From: Macrocystis pyrifera
Taxonomy: Eukaryota > Sar > Phaeophyceae > Laminariales > Laminariaceae
Direction of reading: 5' to 3'
Assembly (NCBI GenBank): GCA_031763025.1
Contig: JASSKH010000029.1
Location: 4,183,095-4,247,094, forward strand
Length of the DNA: 64,000 nucleotides
The notes beneath the pieces are model-generated. The model saw nothing but the letters and a program-made list of their open reading frames with translations. It did no database searches and was not told where the DNA came from. Shown piece after piece: positions 35,059 to 47,241 of this stretch (positions are counted from its first letter, which is position 1; each line of letters starts with the position of its first letter). The position numbers were made by a program, and so were the translations under genes.

Positions 35059-35470
35059 TTGGCTATAGCGTCGGTCGACCTATTCGTACTGTTTGGACTC
35101 CAAATAGATGTGTGCCCGATTATGATGCAAGTTCCTCAGTTGTTTCGTCGGACGACATCCACGATGTACAGGTTTTTGTTACCGTTGAGGATTAAGCAGT
35201 TGATTCGTCAGTTCTTGACGCCAGACGATGTGTCAAACTACAGTGGTTGGCAGATATATACTGGTAGGTTGCCTGAAGAACACGTCTGACGCGGTCTACC
35301 TCGCGACGATGGGTGCTCACTTTCTGATTGCTTGTAAGTCATGCAAAATTAAGATTTCAGCTTTCATTCACCTACGATCAGCCGAGTCGTCTATCTGTGT
35401 GTGTTTGGAGAGGTGTACGACCACGCTGGTTTCGAGGTTTTGACTGTTCAGGAGAGCAAGGCCACACTAT
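35059..35470 (+). pseudogene. Type Y counterpart of the Tyr-Asp-Ala-Ser-Ser-Ser segment
   Basis: Retains both conserved blocks but in different frames, with a TAA after Val-Glu-Asp. It serves as evidence that the segment was once coding rather than as a gene. A 76-codon open frame on the same strand (35,059-35,289) is in another frame and is probably chance. Confidence 0.4.
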
Positions 35471-36211
35471 GCGCTTGAGGAACACCCAACCACGGGCCGC
35501 TAATCTTTCCAGTCGTCGTTTGGGACGTCCCATCATATGTGAATCGTAACTGCAACAGTCATCGGGTGTTTACTCGGCAATTCACAGTCACTGAATAAGC
35601 GCATCTATAGCACACATGGCACCCTGCAGTCGGTTTGTCAGGTGTGCTCATTCCTCACGTGCTAAGAAATGCTCGTACACACCTCTGGACTGAGCACACA
35701 GCACGTTTCAAGCGTTGAACAGGCTATTCGCATTTCTTGTTCTCCTCTTTCACGGACAGTAGCTGATAAAATGTCTTCCTATAATCGGCGACATTATTTC
35801 AATTTTTCCCATGCCATCTCCGTTAAATCTGGTGCAGCTATCTGTTAGTAAAAATTCGAAGTACTTTCTGATACGTGCGTCGTTGCGAATATGCTACTGT
35901 ATGTAGCCTGTACACATAGGTGACGGTGAGATGCCTGACTAAGTGCTGCACATATCGGAACTTACGTACTTTTTCCGTCCGTTACTTTAAATCGATTTCG
36001 TTACATGCAGTATTTTTCATGTTCATGTTTGATCTGCGATGCCCTGCACGTCAACAGGTAAATATTCCATGTGCGCAACATGCTCTCACTGCGAAGCATC
36101 CACAATGTTTTCACATGTAGTTTTCTCATGCATCGACAAAACTAGCAGATTCGTCACTTGCAGGGTTGTTTCCGCCACCCGGTTGTAGACCAGTCGTGCA
36201 GAGAGCCCTAA

Positions 36212-36420
36212 AATACCACGTCATTGCCTGCAACTACGGACGCAATCGACCGTCCGAATGGGTTATCGTGCGTGTGGTTCTGTCAATGTACCAGAAGCGT
36301 GTTGAGGTTACGTCTTTGTGAAAAGAGATAAAGATGTTACACCAGGTGTCTGTCAGGACTACGTTTGCCGAGAAAGAAAGGGAAGTTTTTGCCCAAAATC
36401 GCTTATTGTGTATGACCAAC
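36212..36420 (+). pseudogene. Type Y counterpart of the Ala-Cys-Asn-Tyr segment
   Basis: Carries both blocks described at 5,205-5,400, and the second is better preserved here, continuing through further cysteines before a stop. The frame switch between blocks occurs at about the same place as in X, which could mark an exon border. Confidence 0.4.
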
Positions 36421-36452
36421 CGTAACGGTAAACCATATGGATAAGTGTGGGG

Positions 36453-36768
36453 TGAATCTATTGCCTAGTTGTCTCCGCAGTATCTCCGCACGACGGAAAC
36501 TTGTAACCTACAGGTTTTGGCCTCGATGAATGCACGTCATACAACAGCATTCCCCCATAGTCACAGTGACAACCAACTGCCTTGGACTACTACGAGCCTC
36601 CCATTATAGATGAATCCATTGCCTAGTCGTCTCCGCAGTATCTCCGCACAACGGAAACTTGTAACCTACAGGTTTTGGCCTCGATGAATGCACGTCATAC
36701 AACAGCATTCCCTTATATTCACAGCAGTGACAACCTAACTGCCTTGGACTACTTTGAGCCTCCCATTA
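36453..36768 (+). repeat. 158 bp tandem duplication in type Y
   Basis: Sequence from TGAATCTATTGCCTAGTTGT recurs at 36,611 with a few changes and small indels, two units in all. It is absent from X and from copy 4, so it arose in Y. The units contain CTCCGCAG twice, which could act as acceptors. Confidence 0.8.
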
Positions 36769-37392
36769 TAGATAAGCTGAATCTAACTAGACCGAACTGC
36801 GAGATACAAAACAATCCCATTTACTAGTCGGAGTGTTCGTGCGTAGAGACGGCACATAACGTGATATTAATCGGCCTCAGCTATTATACACCACACGCAC
36901 CCACAAAGCTAGACACATGTTTATGCCATTGCAACGTGATCCTTACAAACTCAAGGACAAACGAAACGACTTCTTTGAGCCAGTGCATCCACGGTGGCAA
37001 TATTGAAAATGCCAGCCATCGACATACAACAGAGCGTACATATAGACCCGTGTGTTAACGTCGGCAATAATGGGCATATTTATGTCATAAACTGTGCTAG
37101 TGGTTTCTGCATGACCAGCGAGTGATAGCCTCTGAAAGAATCGATTGAAAATGCATATGGTGTACGTTCGATTCGCCCCGTCAATCGATTACTACACTGC
37201 TGGCACGACAATAGACGGTGTGCGTGTAAAAAACTAGAAAGTGGGTGACTGCATGCGCATTTAAAACGAGTGGAACTACATATCCGTGTCAGCAATGACG
37301 TGTCAAACAATCAACAACATTTCTTTGGAAAAGACAATTAATCCTACACCCTCTGATTCGACAGAAACATGACGAAGACAGTAATATAGCCT

Positions 37393-37905
37393 ATGTCAGA
37401 GGCTCGCAGATTCGCTGTCGACATACTAAACGAAACGGATGTTGAGCTATGCAGAGTCGACCACTCTAGTCGCAGAATCCCAAATGCCCCATTTCACCCG
37501 AGTCCATACCAAAGAGTATGTGTTTTCGACGAGAACCTAAAGTACGGATTACTACGTCGCGTTGGGTGGAAAAAATTTCTGTATTCGGCACGCTTCCGTT
37601 GCCTGGGGTCCGTGTGCATTGTTCGTGAAAAACAATTCAAGGCATGTAGCGGGGGGAGAAAAAACCACAAAATAATAAGAGTCGATGATGTTGCTGAACA
37701 TGCCGTGGCAGGCACAATCGCCTCAACTGGCCTGGTCTGGACGATGGTGGTAAACAATGCCTCGTCGAAACGATTGTTCAAGATTTTAGTTATTCTACCT
37801 CTAAGCGTTCAGGTCAATACTGGTGCTGCCGTACCTTTCCGAACTGCCATTGGTTGTGGTCATTTTAATGCTGTGCATTGCTGTTGTAACCCAAGAGTTT
37901 TCTAG
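37393..37905 (+). pseudogene. Type Y frame joining sequences 3.3 kb apart in X
   Basis: A 170-codon open frame. Its first part aligns with X around 6,290-6,715 and its last part with X 10,060-10,280; the junction lies near 37,620-37,680. It keeps Ser-Ala-Arg-Phe-Arg from the first part and Val-Ala-Glu-His, Lys-Arg-Leu-Phe from the second. The end of the frame leaves the conserved X frame, so the tail is probably not genuine. A deletion-created fusion. Confidence 0.4.
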
Positions 37906-38170
37906 AATTTGCGGTTGCAACAAGCAGAAGAATCACCCCAATACCTGCACGTAGGTATTTCAGTCGAAGTCGAAGAGGAACAGCGAAAACTTGAACGAAC
38001 ATGCAGACGGCGTGTAAATTATCGATCTTCTTGCCAATGGTACGAGTAGCCTTGCGCCTGGTGCCGTGTAATTTTCCGTTGACTTGCAGCTGTACCCTCC
38101 TATCGCTTCGAGTGCCGTCGTCAATACCAGGTCAATAGTTACGACTTCGAACCCACTGCTGGTGGAGTCA
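37906..38170 (+). pseudogene. Conserved exon (Ser-Val-Glu-Val-Glu-Glu), type Y
   Basis: Acceptor GTTTTCTAG. The frame from the acceptor is open through Ser-Val-Glu-Val-Glu-Glu, then a one-base shift separates it from Arg-Phe-Glu-Cys-Arg-Arg-Gln. It lacks the three stops of X, so X and Y lost this exon independently. Confidence 0.5.
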
Positions 38171-39268
38171 GGGCGAGACGTTCTTCGGTGACGGTTCTGC
38201 GTTCATTGATGTACTTCACACGTATCGCACGGCCGAAAAGCGCGAATAACGAAACAACCACTCTTTCGTTCGCGAACCACCCGCGCTAAGACATCTTTCT
38301 TGGGATGTCCCAGACGTTTGTGCCAGGAGATGGACCCGACCGTTGCTATAAAATAGCTGGGATACACGCCGCAGCCCCAGGAACGCGCTCGCGCTACTGA
38401 CTTCTGTACGAGGCTGTTTAGAATGTCTATTCTGATCTCAGCTATTGCACATGTCGACGTTATGATGCAGAGGCGTGCTAAACAAGCCAAAACGATGAAA
38501 ATAAGTTCGTATTCTGCGCGAGTATTTTTCTCATCATACAGCGGTGCGATAGCTCCGGGACACATGCCATTAAGACGTGAAGATGCGTGTTACCGCGAGT
38601 GCATCCCAGGCTATTTGTTGATCTGCGACACTTTTGTTATAGCGGTTATACACCGCTGTCTTTTAGGCTTCAAATGAAAGAGAAGCGTTGCACCCGTACG
38701 AAGGAAAAACGTTTTCTTAACATATGTCACTGTTTCGTAAATGAAACTCGGCGGATCCAGCGTAGACCAGTAATTTGAATACAAATGAACCCACAATCGT
38801 TTAATCAGTATACCACTTATCGGGGTCATCGTTTAAGAAGCGTGTCCAGCTATCCGAACGGAAATAGAAAAAAATGTTTTCCGAAGAGGTATCGGAGATA
38901 TCGGACATGTCGGAGTTATCGCATAGCGGTACATACAAAAACAACAGCATGATAGGTTTTCAGCCAGCATCACTTCCGTGCGTTCAATCGCATCCTTGCG
39001 TCACTCGACAAGGGGAATGCATATAAGATTTTTTATTTTCGCGATGCGTGGGAGCGCGAAGCGTGATCTTTTCTTTCTTGGTCCCCCAAGAGAAAATAAT
39101 ATTAACGACGAATCGTACGTGCGTAGGGTGCAAAAACGTTTTTTTTCTTATTCAACATTTGTTCCTGTTACGTTTCACAGCGCTCAGCGCACCCGGCACC
39201 AACACCAGTCCCGGCTTCCTCTGCGCACGCACGCACACAAACGAAACTATCTTGTGTTTGTGTGGGTT

Positions 39269-39298
39269 CAAGTAGTTCGGAGTTGTTCGAACTACTTG
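39269..39298 (+). repeat. Perfect 11 bp hairpin
   Basis: CAAGTAGTTCG and its exact reverse complement are separated by 8 bases. No T-run follows, so a terminator is unlikely. The Z counterpart near 57,665-57,700 does not keep the second arm. Confidence 0.6.
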
Positions 39299-39330
39299 CC
39301 AAAAGGCGTTGAACACGGGGCCAGGAAATA

Positions 39331-41241
39331 GTTTGAAAACCAGCACCGTGAAATGTCATAACTGGTATCGTGTAAAAAAAACGATTAATGAGTCCTACCA
39401 ATCGAAACCCATCTGTACGAGTACTCGTAGGTAAGATGTGTTTGTTCACAGCAAGGCTCAAGCCGTGTCTCTAACACATGCTGCTGGTGATATTGTCAGG
39501 GGTACCCTCTAACCTATAAGGAGACAGTGAAGCTCTCTTCTACAGGTCATACAAGTGTAGTAGTAGGATCACATGCTACGAGAAGCTAACTCTGATGATA
39601 TCTTGCCAGGTAGGTATAGAAATGAAGAATTTCGAGTTGGAGAACCATTAAAAACACAACAAAACCAAATGTGTGTACAAGGGGTTGGGGGGTTGGACCA
39701 ACATTCGGTGTGCACAGCGACTCTGCAGCTGCCTCACGTGTCCCCCCCTGCTGCTGCTGCCGCCCGCGATTTAGTTTCGCCTGCAACATTGAGCGTAAAC
39801 ATCACGAATACCTACTACCGCGTCCGTCCATAGATGTTCGTTTGTGTTTGCTCAGCACATCAATTCGTCTATGCCAGCATTTAGCATCTCAGATTGAACT
39901 ACAGCAGGTGCCAAGGTCGCGCGTCACTATTAAGAGCACAATTTGCGAGTAGGTTATGCCTGTGTCACTTGAGGTTTTGACTATTGTATGATATTCGAGT
40001 GTATGTAAGCACGTGGAAAAAAACAAAATCATAGACATTTTCTGTATGTCAGGGTGTCTTTTGTTTTTTTGGCGACGATGCGTTCAATAGTTTTGCCTGA
40101 ATGATGATATTTCCGTCCGGGGTGATTTCATATGTGCTTCCGCCTAAAACGAACGCAATCTACAGATTAAGCGTGATTAATACGTTTTTCTACAAATTGT
40201 GTGTCTAGCTGTTTCGTTACCTGTTGAGTTTCCTGTGTATCGTATACTGAATGAATGTGACATACCCAAACTAGTTTCGGGGTTGTTTTCGCGGGGTAGG
40301 ACACAACCCTTGTGGTCATGGTTCTTTTCGGCAATATGCAAAGCATGTCGGTCAGTTTATTTCTCAACATTTTTGTGTTAGTCAAGGTCAACGCTGCCGA
40401 ACACCCGAAATGCTCGTGACATCACGCGTCAAGAACCAAAAGGAATTTTCCCAAAAAACAGGCCTCAATTATGCGCGTTCACATGAAAAACGACAACACC
40501 ACTGTGTTTTTTTATGCGTTTAAAAAAAATCTTCCTCTACGTTTCGAAGCTAAAACGGTTTCGCATTTTGCTGGAAACAGGTCGCATGTTTTTTTTTTTT
40601 TTTTTGCTGATCTTGGGAAGTGACGACCGTCTCTCGAATGTCCGATCGCGCTTAGCGAACTCACCTGGGCGTCGTGTCTTGGTGCCATCTATGTCAACGG
40701 TTCAGGCTAACAACGCAAAAACTAATTGTGTGTCGAGGTGTTGTCTCCCTGTGCAAAGCGTGGCGCGAAATGCCTGAGAAAACCCTCTTGATGACGAGGT
40801 GAAAAAAGTTTGCGGCCGAAACAAGAATTCGCTCGAAGACGCACTCACTGCGGGTAGCTATATTTGACGGTCTTTTGCTCCAACCAACAGTCCGTGATAC
40901 ATTTTTCAGGAAAGTGATCACCATCACAACGTCACCACATCACTCTCCGAAAGACGCATACACTACGGATTGCGTCAAAGGGATGATGCAGCGTGACAAC
41001 AGTTCCGCCTTTCAGTACTATTCAAGTATACTTAAGGGTCAACCTACAGTAGCTGTCCTGTAATACTTTTAACGCCCCTTAGCGGGGCACTTGAACACCC
41101 AATAGACCGAGTCATGAGTGACAACAAAGCAGTAGTTTAGTCGTACGCTGCATTTGTCCGACATACACCAAACCGATAATCGGTTTGCGTGTGGGTAGTA
41201 ACCGGACATAATCTAGTTGTGTATGCACTGCAACGACAGCA
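39331..41241 (+). other. No firm gene; one conserved Ser-Thr block
   Basis: Weak frames only. Around 40,672-40,715 a frame reads Leu-Val-Pro-Ser-Met-Ser-Thr-Val-Gln-Ala, matched in Z near 58,855-58,893 by Leu-Val-Pro-Ser-Val-Ser-Thr-Val-Glu-Ala. The agreement is notable but short. The Z partner of the whole region is about 57,730-59,567. Confidence 0.3.
40589..40606 (+). repeat. T18 homopolymer
   Basis: Eighteen consecutive T at these positions, in an intergenic or intronic part of the Y insert. Confidence 0.9.
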
Positions 41242-41502
41242 ATGTCTATTCAGTACAACGAACATGTCCTCAATGCAGATGTAGACATGGTTGCCCCGAC
41301 ACCAGGTGTCAAGTTACCGTTCAATCAAACAATTAAGATGCTTGCTTGTGCGTTTACTCCGAACAGTCTGTATGTTTTCGCCTTCCTCACCTTGGTGAAC
41401 AATAGTGTCCGGGTGGTATATCGTTTTTGCAGCGACAAGGAAAGCCTAACAAACGAGCCAAATCCCCCTCAAGATATGAAGGCACAGCTTCGAAACAAAT
41501 AA
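41242..41502 (+). CDS. Candidate exon, ADP-ribosyltransferase-like, type Y (first)
   Basis: 86-codon open frame whose start (Ser-Ile-Gln-x-Asn-Glu-x-Val-x-Asn-Ala-Asp-Val, then Val-Ala-x-Thr-x-Gly) is conserved in Z at 59,600-59,680. The rest diverges with indels of three bases. The Z version ends with a motif typical of the C-terminal half of ADP-ribosyltransferases; the Y version has lost it. Low confidence; exon borders unknown. Confidence 0.35.
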   Translation: MSIQYNEHVLNADVDMVAPTPGVKLPFNQTIKMLACAFTPNSLYVFAFLTLVNNSVRVVYRFCSDKESLTNEPNPPQDMKAQLRNK

Positions 41503-41778
41503 TCGCAGTAATTTGGGCAATGGTGTTACGTCCGACACCCACCTTTGGTTCTCGGCAGAAGGAAAAAAAAACCTTTTTGAAGTACTCCTTAAATTAAAAA
41601 ATCGAGACACCATCATCGGGACACTAAATTAACCCCTCGACCAAAAATTTGGCTATCGAGCATATTCACGATTACAGCACCGATTTGCTTCGCGTCTATC
41701 TCGTCCAAATCCTACATTGCAAGACAACAGGGAACAGCCACACTCCGTGTTCTTGAATCGACGGATAGACTATATCGT

Positions 41779-42111
41779 GTGCTCCCGTTGAATCTGGCAC
41801 ATAGATTGCACCGGATGATCACTTGTTACCAGCGTGGACGCAGGCACACATTGACTGCGTCTGAACGGCCACACGTGATAGTACTGTTGCTTCCTGTTAG
41901 TAGCGGCCCTATATTTCTTCGTATGTATATGCTTCAAAGTATGGCGCCGAACAAAACATTTGAACATGGTGAGATTATGCTTCCACCAAGGGAGATCTAC
42001 CACATGGGTACCGGTGTACGTTTGAGACGGAACAATATAATTCATTTTAGACTGGTGTCATCAATTTCCTTAAATGAAACCGAAACATCTCGATACGTCA
42101 ACTTTGAATAG
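41779..42111 (+). CDS. Candidate exon, ADP-ribosyltransferase-like, type Y (second)
   Basis: 110-codon open frame. The part Glu-Arg-Pro-His-Val-Ile-Val-Leu-Leu-Leu is shared with Z (60,247-60,280). Gly-Glu-Ile-Met-Leu-Pro-Pro-Arg-Glu-x-Tyr followed by Arg-Arg-Asn-Asn-Ile-x-His is shared with Z at 60,361-60,435. In ADP-ribosyltransferases a catalytic Glu stands before a Val/Ile-Leu-x-Pro-Pro/Arg motif, followed by an aromatic residue and a final beta strand; the order and spacing fit. The usual Glu or Gln two residues before the catalytic Glu is missing (His here), and Arg and Ser-Thr-Ser motifs are not securely placed. If real, it would be a secreted enzyme or toxin-like exon; most likely decayed. 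Confidence 0.35.
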   Translation: MLPLNLAHRLHRMITCYQRGRRHTLTASERPHVIVLLLPVSSGPIFLRMYMLQSMAPNKTFEHGEIMLPPREIYHMGTGVRLRRNNIIHFRLVSSISLNETETSRYVNFE

Positions 42112-44712
42112 GGTAGAATCGGGCCCCAAATGGACTGCCAGCAAGAAGAATGCCCGGATGATCGGTACCGCAGTCCTGGCTACAGCAGTATTCACACCAC
42201 TACGTATCGTTTTCCAGCGTTTGCTTGTCGGGAGTGTGAAACTGCCAATATGAATATTTTATACGTGCGGCACACCACCATAATGTGCCTACGCTCATCC
42301 GTACGCATTACTGCTGAAAATGTCGCACCGCTGTTGTTGACATATTGAAATATAGCTAAGCTGACAAACAGAGCAGTTTTCTCTGTATATATTAAAGTTT
42401 GTGCCATCACTATAATAATAGCTACCGATGTCATAAACTTACAGCAGTAGGTTTTGCTAGATGTGCGCTCGTGGACTACACTTGCTGGTAGGAAATAAAG
42501 TGGTACACACACATACTATACGCTTTCAACTGTGTGAACATGCAGACGGATCAACTCCAATTATGATACAACAAAACGAACTCTTCGTTGTAGTTAGGTT
42601 TCGAAGACGAACTATGCGACTACATACGTTTCTTCTGGGCCATATCGGCTGCATTGAATACTGTATTTGTGGTTCCTCCATTTGCCTAGTTTTAGAGTCA
42701 CATTTCCTTCTCTGGTCACAACTGTTTTTACTACGGGTTCCGCGTGTCATTTCAAAAGTGGCCAACAACGTCCTATGGTACTACGCATATGATACAGCCT
42801 GTATTCACTATAGCGAACTGTTGCGTTCTAGGTATCTCCGTCTCTCTGTCGGACGGTCTGGTTGCCTGTATTTTAGGCATTGTGTATGTTCATGACGGTC
42901 CCTGCCATATCTAGGCGGAACCTCGTTGACATCAACACGACGTTCACTTGTGTATTACTCAGACCATTGACAAGAACCGGCAACATGTGCGCCGGCGCTT
43001 GGTGCTTGGTTTGTCGCAAGCCATCACAAGTCGGCCGCAGTTGCCATCCTGCGACTCGTCGAATGAAGCCCATATATTTTTCGATATATTTTACGAGCGA
43101 AACCAGCACTCGCAACTCCAGGATTGGTCGAGGAGCAATTTCCGCCTATCTTTCACGCAGGAATACCAACAGTGTTTCAGATAATGTCAGTCATGAAGGC
43201 TTTTGATATTTGTTTTCATAGAAGATACAATCCGACAATACCTCGCCGAATCCCGCGTTTGGCTGCTATTCGAACCAAGATACGCTCGCATCATGCAAAT
43301 ATGTATTCATCATCACTACCATTTAGTCTACACGACCGAACGTGGAGATATCTCTACGTACTTGTTGTGTACTGTATATCCGTCACAGGTACTTCAGTAC
43401 CGTCACATGTACTGAAACGAAACATACATGTAAATGGCGCATGACTACCGCACCGGCAGTTCGATCAGATATACTGCCTGCGGATACAGCATGGAAGCGA
43501 CAAGCGTCCAACAACAAGGGTTCAGTGTTGTATCGAAAAACAACTGTCGTAAACGATGGACCAATATCTACTCGTTAGAATGTGAGTTGCGTTTATGAGG
43601 CATGAACGCTATGCGTCATCTGACTGTGAAACATTCCCATAATAGTTTGATACTAAACATACATACTGATGCCAAAAATGCGCGTTACATGATAATAAAT
43701 AAAGCAACCACGTACGAAGGAATCAAGGACCTTTCCACAAGACCCACAAATCACAAATCGCCAGCACCCGTCGAGGTTCGACGGCATCACTATGTTTGAC
43801 GATAGGCACACGAATAAAACCGCAATTCTTAGCAGGTAGTGGATGCCGATTCACCGTATTTGGCTAACCGCGTCGGTCGGGTTGCAGAGAATTTGCGAGT
43901 ATCAAGTATTGTGTCGATAACGTCGAAACGGAATATTGACGCTCTTCATCAGGTATATATCAAAACAGAAACCGAACGCCTGCCACTATCTCCATACGCA
44001 TAATATGCCCCAAGTCTGGGGCGTAGTCCCGTCGTGATGGTCGGTGTATTCGAAAGACCGACGGACTACCCTCCACGCTGCAACGATGAATGGTGCACGC
44101 CCTGAACTCCTCGCGGTGAACTATTGCCTTATCACTATTCATTGCGTCCTCTGATTCTAGCCCTAACGTAGTCCAGCTTGGAGTAGCGGAATCGACGTAC
44201 GTGAATTCCGGACAGTGATAGCTGCGCTTGCCGCTATAGTCGTCAGGGAGGAACGACATCACCGAACGCCGGGGTATTTGTGATGCACGTACATCCATAA
44301 TTCCAAACCCAACTACCGGTATGTCACATTGATGGACATGGTGAATGGGGCAAAACACTCAGTTCAGTGGGGAGGCATTCCCTCGCGTATAAAGTATGTC
44401 CTGCTTGGCGCCGAGGGGAAATTTGTACGAAGTTTGCTCTGGCTTCGTGGTGTACAATCGAACACACGACCACTAGCGACAATACGTCGTGTTGTCTCAT
44501 TTCGTGTTTTTCAATGCGTAGTGCGCTGTTGTACCAAAAACCGAAGAGGCAATCCGACCATGCGTTGGGTGGTATATTCATGAAATTCCAAGCAATCATC
44601 TGTGGCTTTGTCCGTCTGGAAAGCTGGCAAGACCTGAGTGTGTTAACTAGCGTCAAGACGACGTCAACGCCAATAGGATTTCAGTAATTTATTTAGCTAG
44701 GGAAATATATAC
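42112..44712 (+). other. No supported gene
   Basis: Frames up to 144 codons (42,461-42,895 plus) and 132 codons (43,960-44,358 minus) are open in Y only; their Z counterparts (60,441-63,056) contain stops. From 43,330 on the sequence aligns with X 11,025 onward. Confidence 0.35.
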
Positions 44713-45015
44713 GTGTGGTTCCAGACCCGGTGCGCACGCAGGTTAAATATGTGTGCCTGCCTTGAACGTGTAGCACGCACTCGTTTAACATTGCCCGGTT
44801 CACTCTTTAGAGAATATTCGCTTGTGTCGTACCGATCAATTGTTGGTGCATATTCTCCTCATTTTCTGTGCGCGCTGAGAGGCGATTTACAGAGTTCTGT
44901 TGGTAAGCACGATATTGTGGGGCTTTACCTCAGTGAAGCACAGACCAAACTATCCGACCAAGCCTTCCTCACGCAAAGGCCGGACCTTGAAACGGCATGC
45001 AGGGTGGTTTGGTGA
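44713..45015 (+). pseudogene. Conserved frame with Asp-Ile-Val, type Y
   Basis: Open frame of 100 codons containing Asp-Ile-Val-Gly-Leu-Tyr and Glu-Ala-Gln-Thr-Lys-Leu-Ser-Asp-Gln, the counterpart of the X and Z motif. Its upstream half is in a different frame from X (one-base shift near 44,900), so the N-terminal half is doubtful. Confidence 0.4.
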
Positions 45016-47098
45016 ACGTTCGTGGAATGTGCCTGCCCCTCAGCGCTGAATGGATTCCAACAATACAAAGTGGCGGTGCCGGGGGGGCGACTATACGCGT
45101 TGGTGCACATCCCACCCTCTTTGACGTGTTTATGTCAGCCGGTAATACATGCTGTCGAAGCAATATAGACGGTGCCTCAGATGAAGCTCGTACGAACCTG
45201 ACATCGTGACCTCTCTGGTCTAGTGTTTCTTATTGAGGGGTGGCGCACAGTATGTAGTCTCAGTGGAAGCGATACAGAGTGTGCAAGGCCCGCTGAACAA
45301 TGCCACACCGCTTTTTTTTTTACGAAGCAGAGGGAGCGTGTACGTGACCCAGTTGTTCCGTGGGCTTTCATGCCTCAGACATATACATCAACAACGTGCA
45401 ATGGTTAACATTTCGCCTGGCATGACGCCCGAGTGTGTATCGTATCACCGGCAAGGAAAGTTGGCCTGTACATATAGCACTGTATTTCGAAAGGTGGAAC
45501 AACTTCTGATATTGGTTGACAGCATCTGCACTGTTGAGTATGGTTGATAGGCACGGCGTACGGCACGAATATTGTGCTGACAGCAAGACTCACCACAACC
45601 CCAACTAATTGACCAATACTGACTGCTTGTTCTGTTTGTGCCGTACATGGTGTGGGTCAACCATTTCCTTGAGTACCACGTACTGCGTGTGCTCTATTGC
45701 AGTCGTACTAGAAATACGACACTGTCACACCCTGGCTAACGGTGTAGCTTTAATGACACTCTCATTGTATATCCCGACCGACAATCGATCGCATGCCGCA
45801 ATCACCGTAGCCGACACCTTACGGAATCCAGGAGGGTCCAAACACGGAGTGAATCTTCCTCTTGTCCTTTTGTCCTGTTTCCCCACCTACTAACGCCTGC
45901 ACGAGGAGTTACTGAGTACAGGCTCCTACGCCACCTTCCATCATTCTGCAACATCACAACCTGTACAAGCACCCACCGCCGGTGAGTTTAGCTGGTAGAA
46001 ATTGTACAGCACATTCATCGCCACATGGTGCAGTTCGATTGTGTGGGTCATAACCCAAACGTATTCGATCTGAGAGAGTCCATGCTGTGGGGGTACATGT
46101 TACCAGCCACACATTGTATTGTTTCGTGGAGTAAAAACAATGCATGCACCCGATACCAACCGGTGGTATATGTGTAGGACGGATGAAGGAGATACCAAGC
46201 AGCTGCGGATGAAACACTAAACTCGCTGTACATGGCGTAGACCGATGAGGGTAGGCGAAACACCTTGATCACGATTCATACAAAGCGAGCCGGGACTTTG
46301 ACGGCTTTTACTCTATTGCCTGCGTCCCCTGATACATGCGCTCCAACATACGCTCGATTAAATTACGTTGTTGCTGCTGGTGGCATTATTCCTTACGACG
46401 AAGCTGTTTGTTTACGTATATAGTCGACATAGTGAGTTCGTATTGCTCTTGAGATTGCGCTGTTTTCGGAAAATTATGCACTCCGCAGTAAACACGGTGT
46501 ATGCCATACCACACCATCAAAATCATTTGCATCACCATTACTAGATGGTGTACCGTGTTATACATGTCCTTGTGCGGGCGTTACGCAGTTTGCTATATCT
46601 GTCGATCCCTCCGAACCAACCCTGGTATCGGTGGCCATCATCCGGGTTACGTGCGCAGGTCGGAAGCAACCAAACTGTGCATAAACCGTTAAATCTATTT
46701 ACCGCTGCGAGTGAGTTTGCCGGCGCAGCCCTAGGATATTGGGTGTTCGTCTCAAATGTCCGAGGAACTTTGTCATCAATATATGCCACCGAGTCAGCTG
46801 TCTAAACGTAAACACGACATATATCACCTGAAAAAGAAGTCCCGTTACGTAGGGATATCAAGAACATGTAGGCCTAGCGAATGTGCGTGCATTTATTCCC
46901 CCAGTCCAGTATTCGAATTGCGTGTCAACAATTGATATGGTCTAATTTCGTCCGTTGTATTTCAAAGAAAGGACCCCGAACATTCCGCATCTACAACCAT
47001 CCGCATCGCCGCTGTGGCAAAACACGAACAGCAGTCGCATAGAAGTCGCCCCTTGCAGAGTGTTTGAACTACGTTATCCAAACCGTATCAGCGACTGA

Positions 47099-47107
47099 TA
47101 TATAAAG
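47099..47107 (+). promoter_or_regulatory. TATA box candidate before signal exon of copy 4
   Basis: TATATAAAG lies 135 bases upstream of the ATG at 47,242, in a T-rich surrounding. The matching site in the other beta leader is TATATAGTG. This is a plausible core promoter for the copy 4 gene, based on motif and distance only. Confidence 0.4.
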
Positions 47108-47241
47108 TCCAATGCATTTCTTTTGTTTTTAATCATGTCGCGTTCTTCTTGTTATGCTGTTATTCAACAATGTTCGCTGATTTTTTCTCATAAACAACAC
47201 ACCAGTAGCGTACTGCCACCAAGACCTGCGGCGCATACGAG

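Larger units (their letters stand above)
38425..43330 (+). other. Extra block of type Y, absent from X
   Basis: Flanked by sequence matching X 10,850-10,885 and X 11,025. Its right part, from about 39,105, has a diverged partner in type Z (57,487-61,730). Contains the two candidate enzyme-like frames at 41,242 and 41,779, a hairpin, and a T18 run. No transposase, terminal repeat or target duplication was seen, so it may be ancestral and lost from X. Confidence 0.5.

Noticed and set aside
38425-43330. Transposon insertion in Y
   Set aside because: No transposase-like frame, terminal inverted repeats or target duplication was seen. A diverged partner in Z suggests ancestral sequence lost from X.
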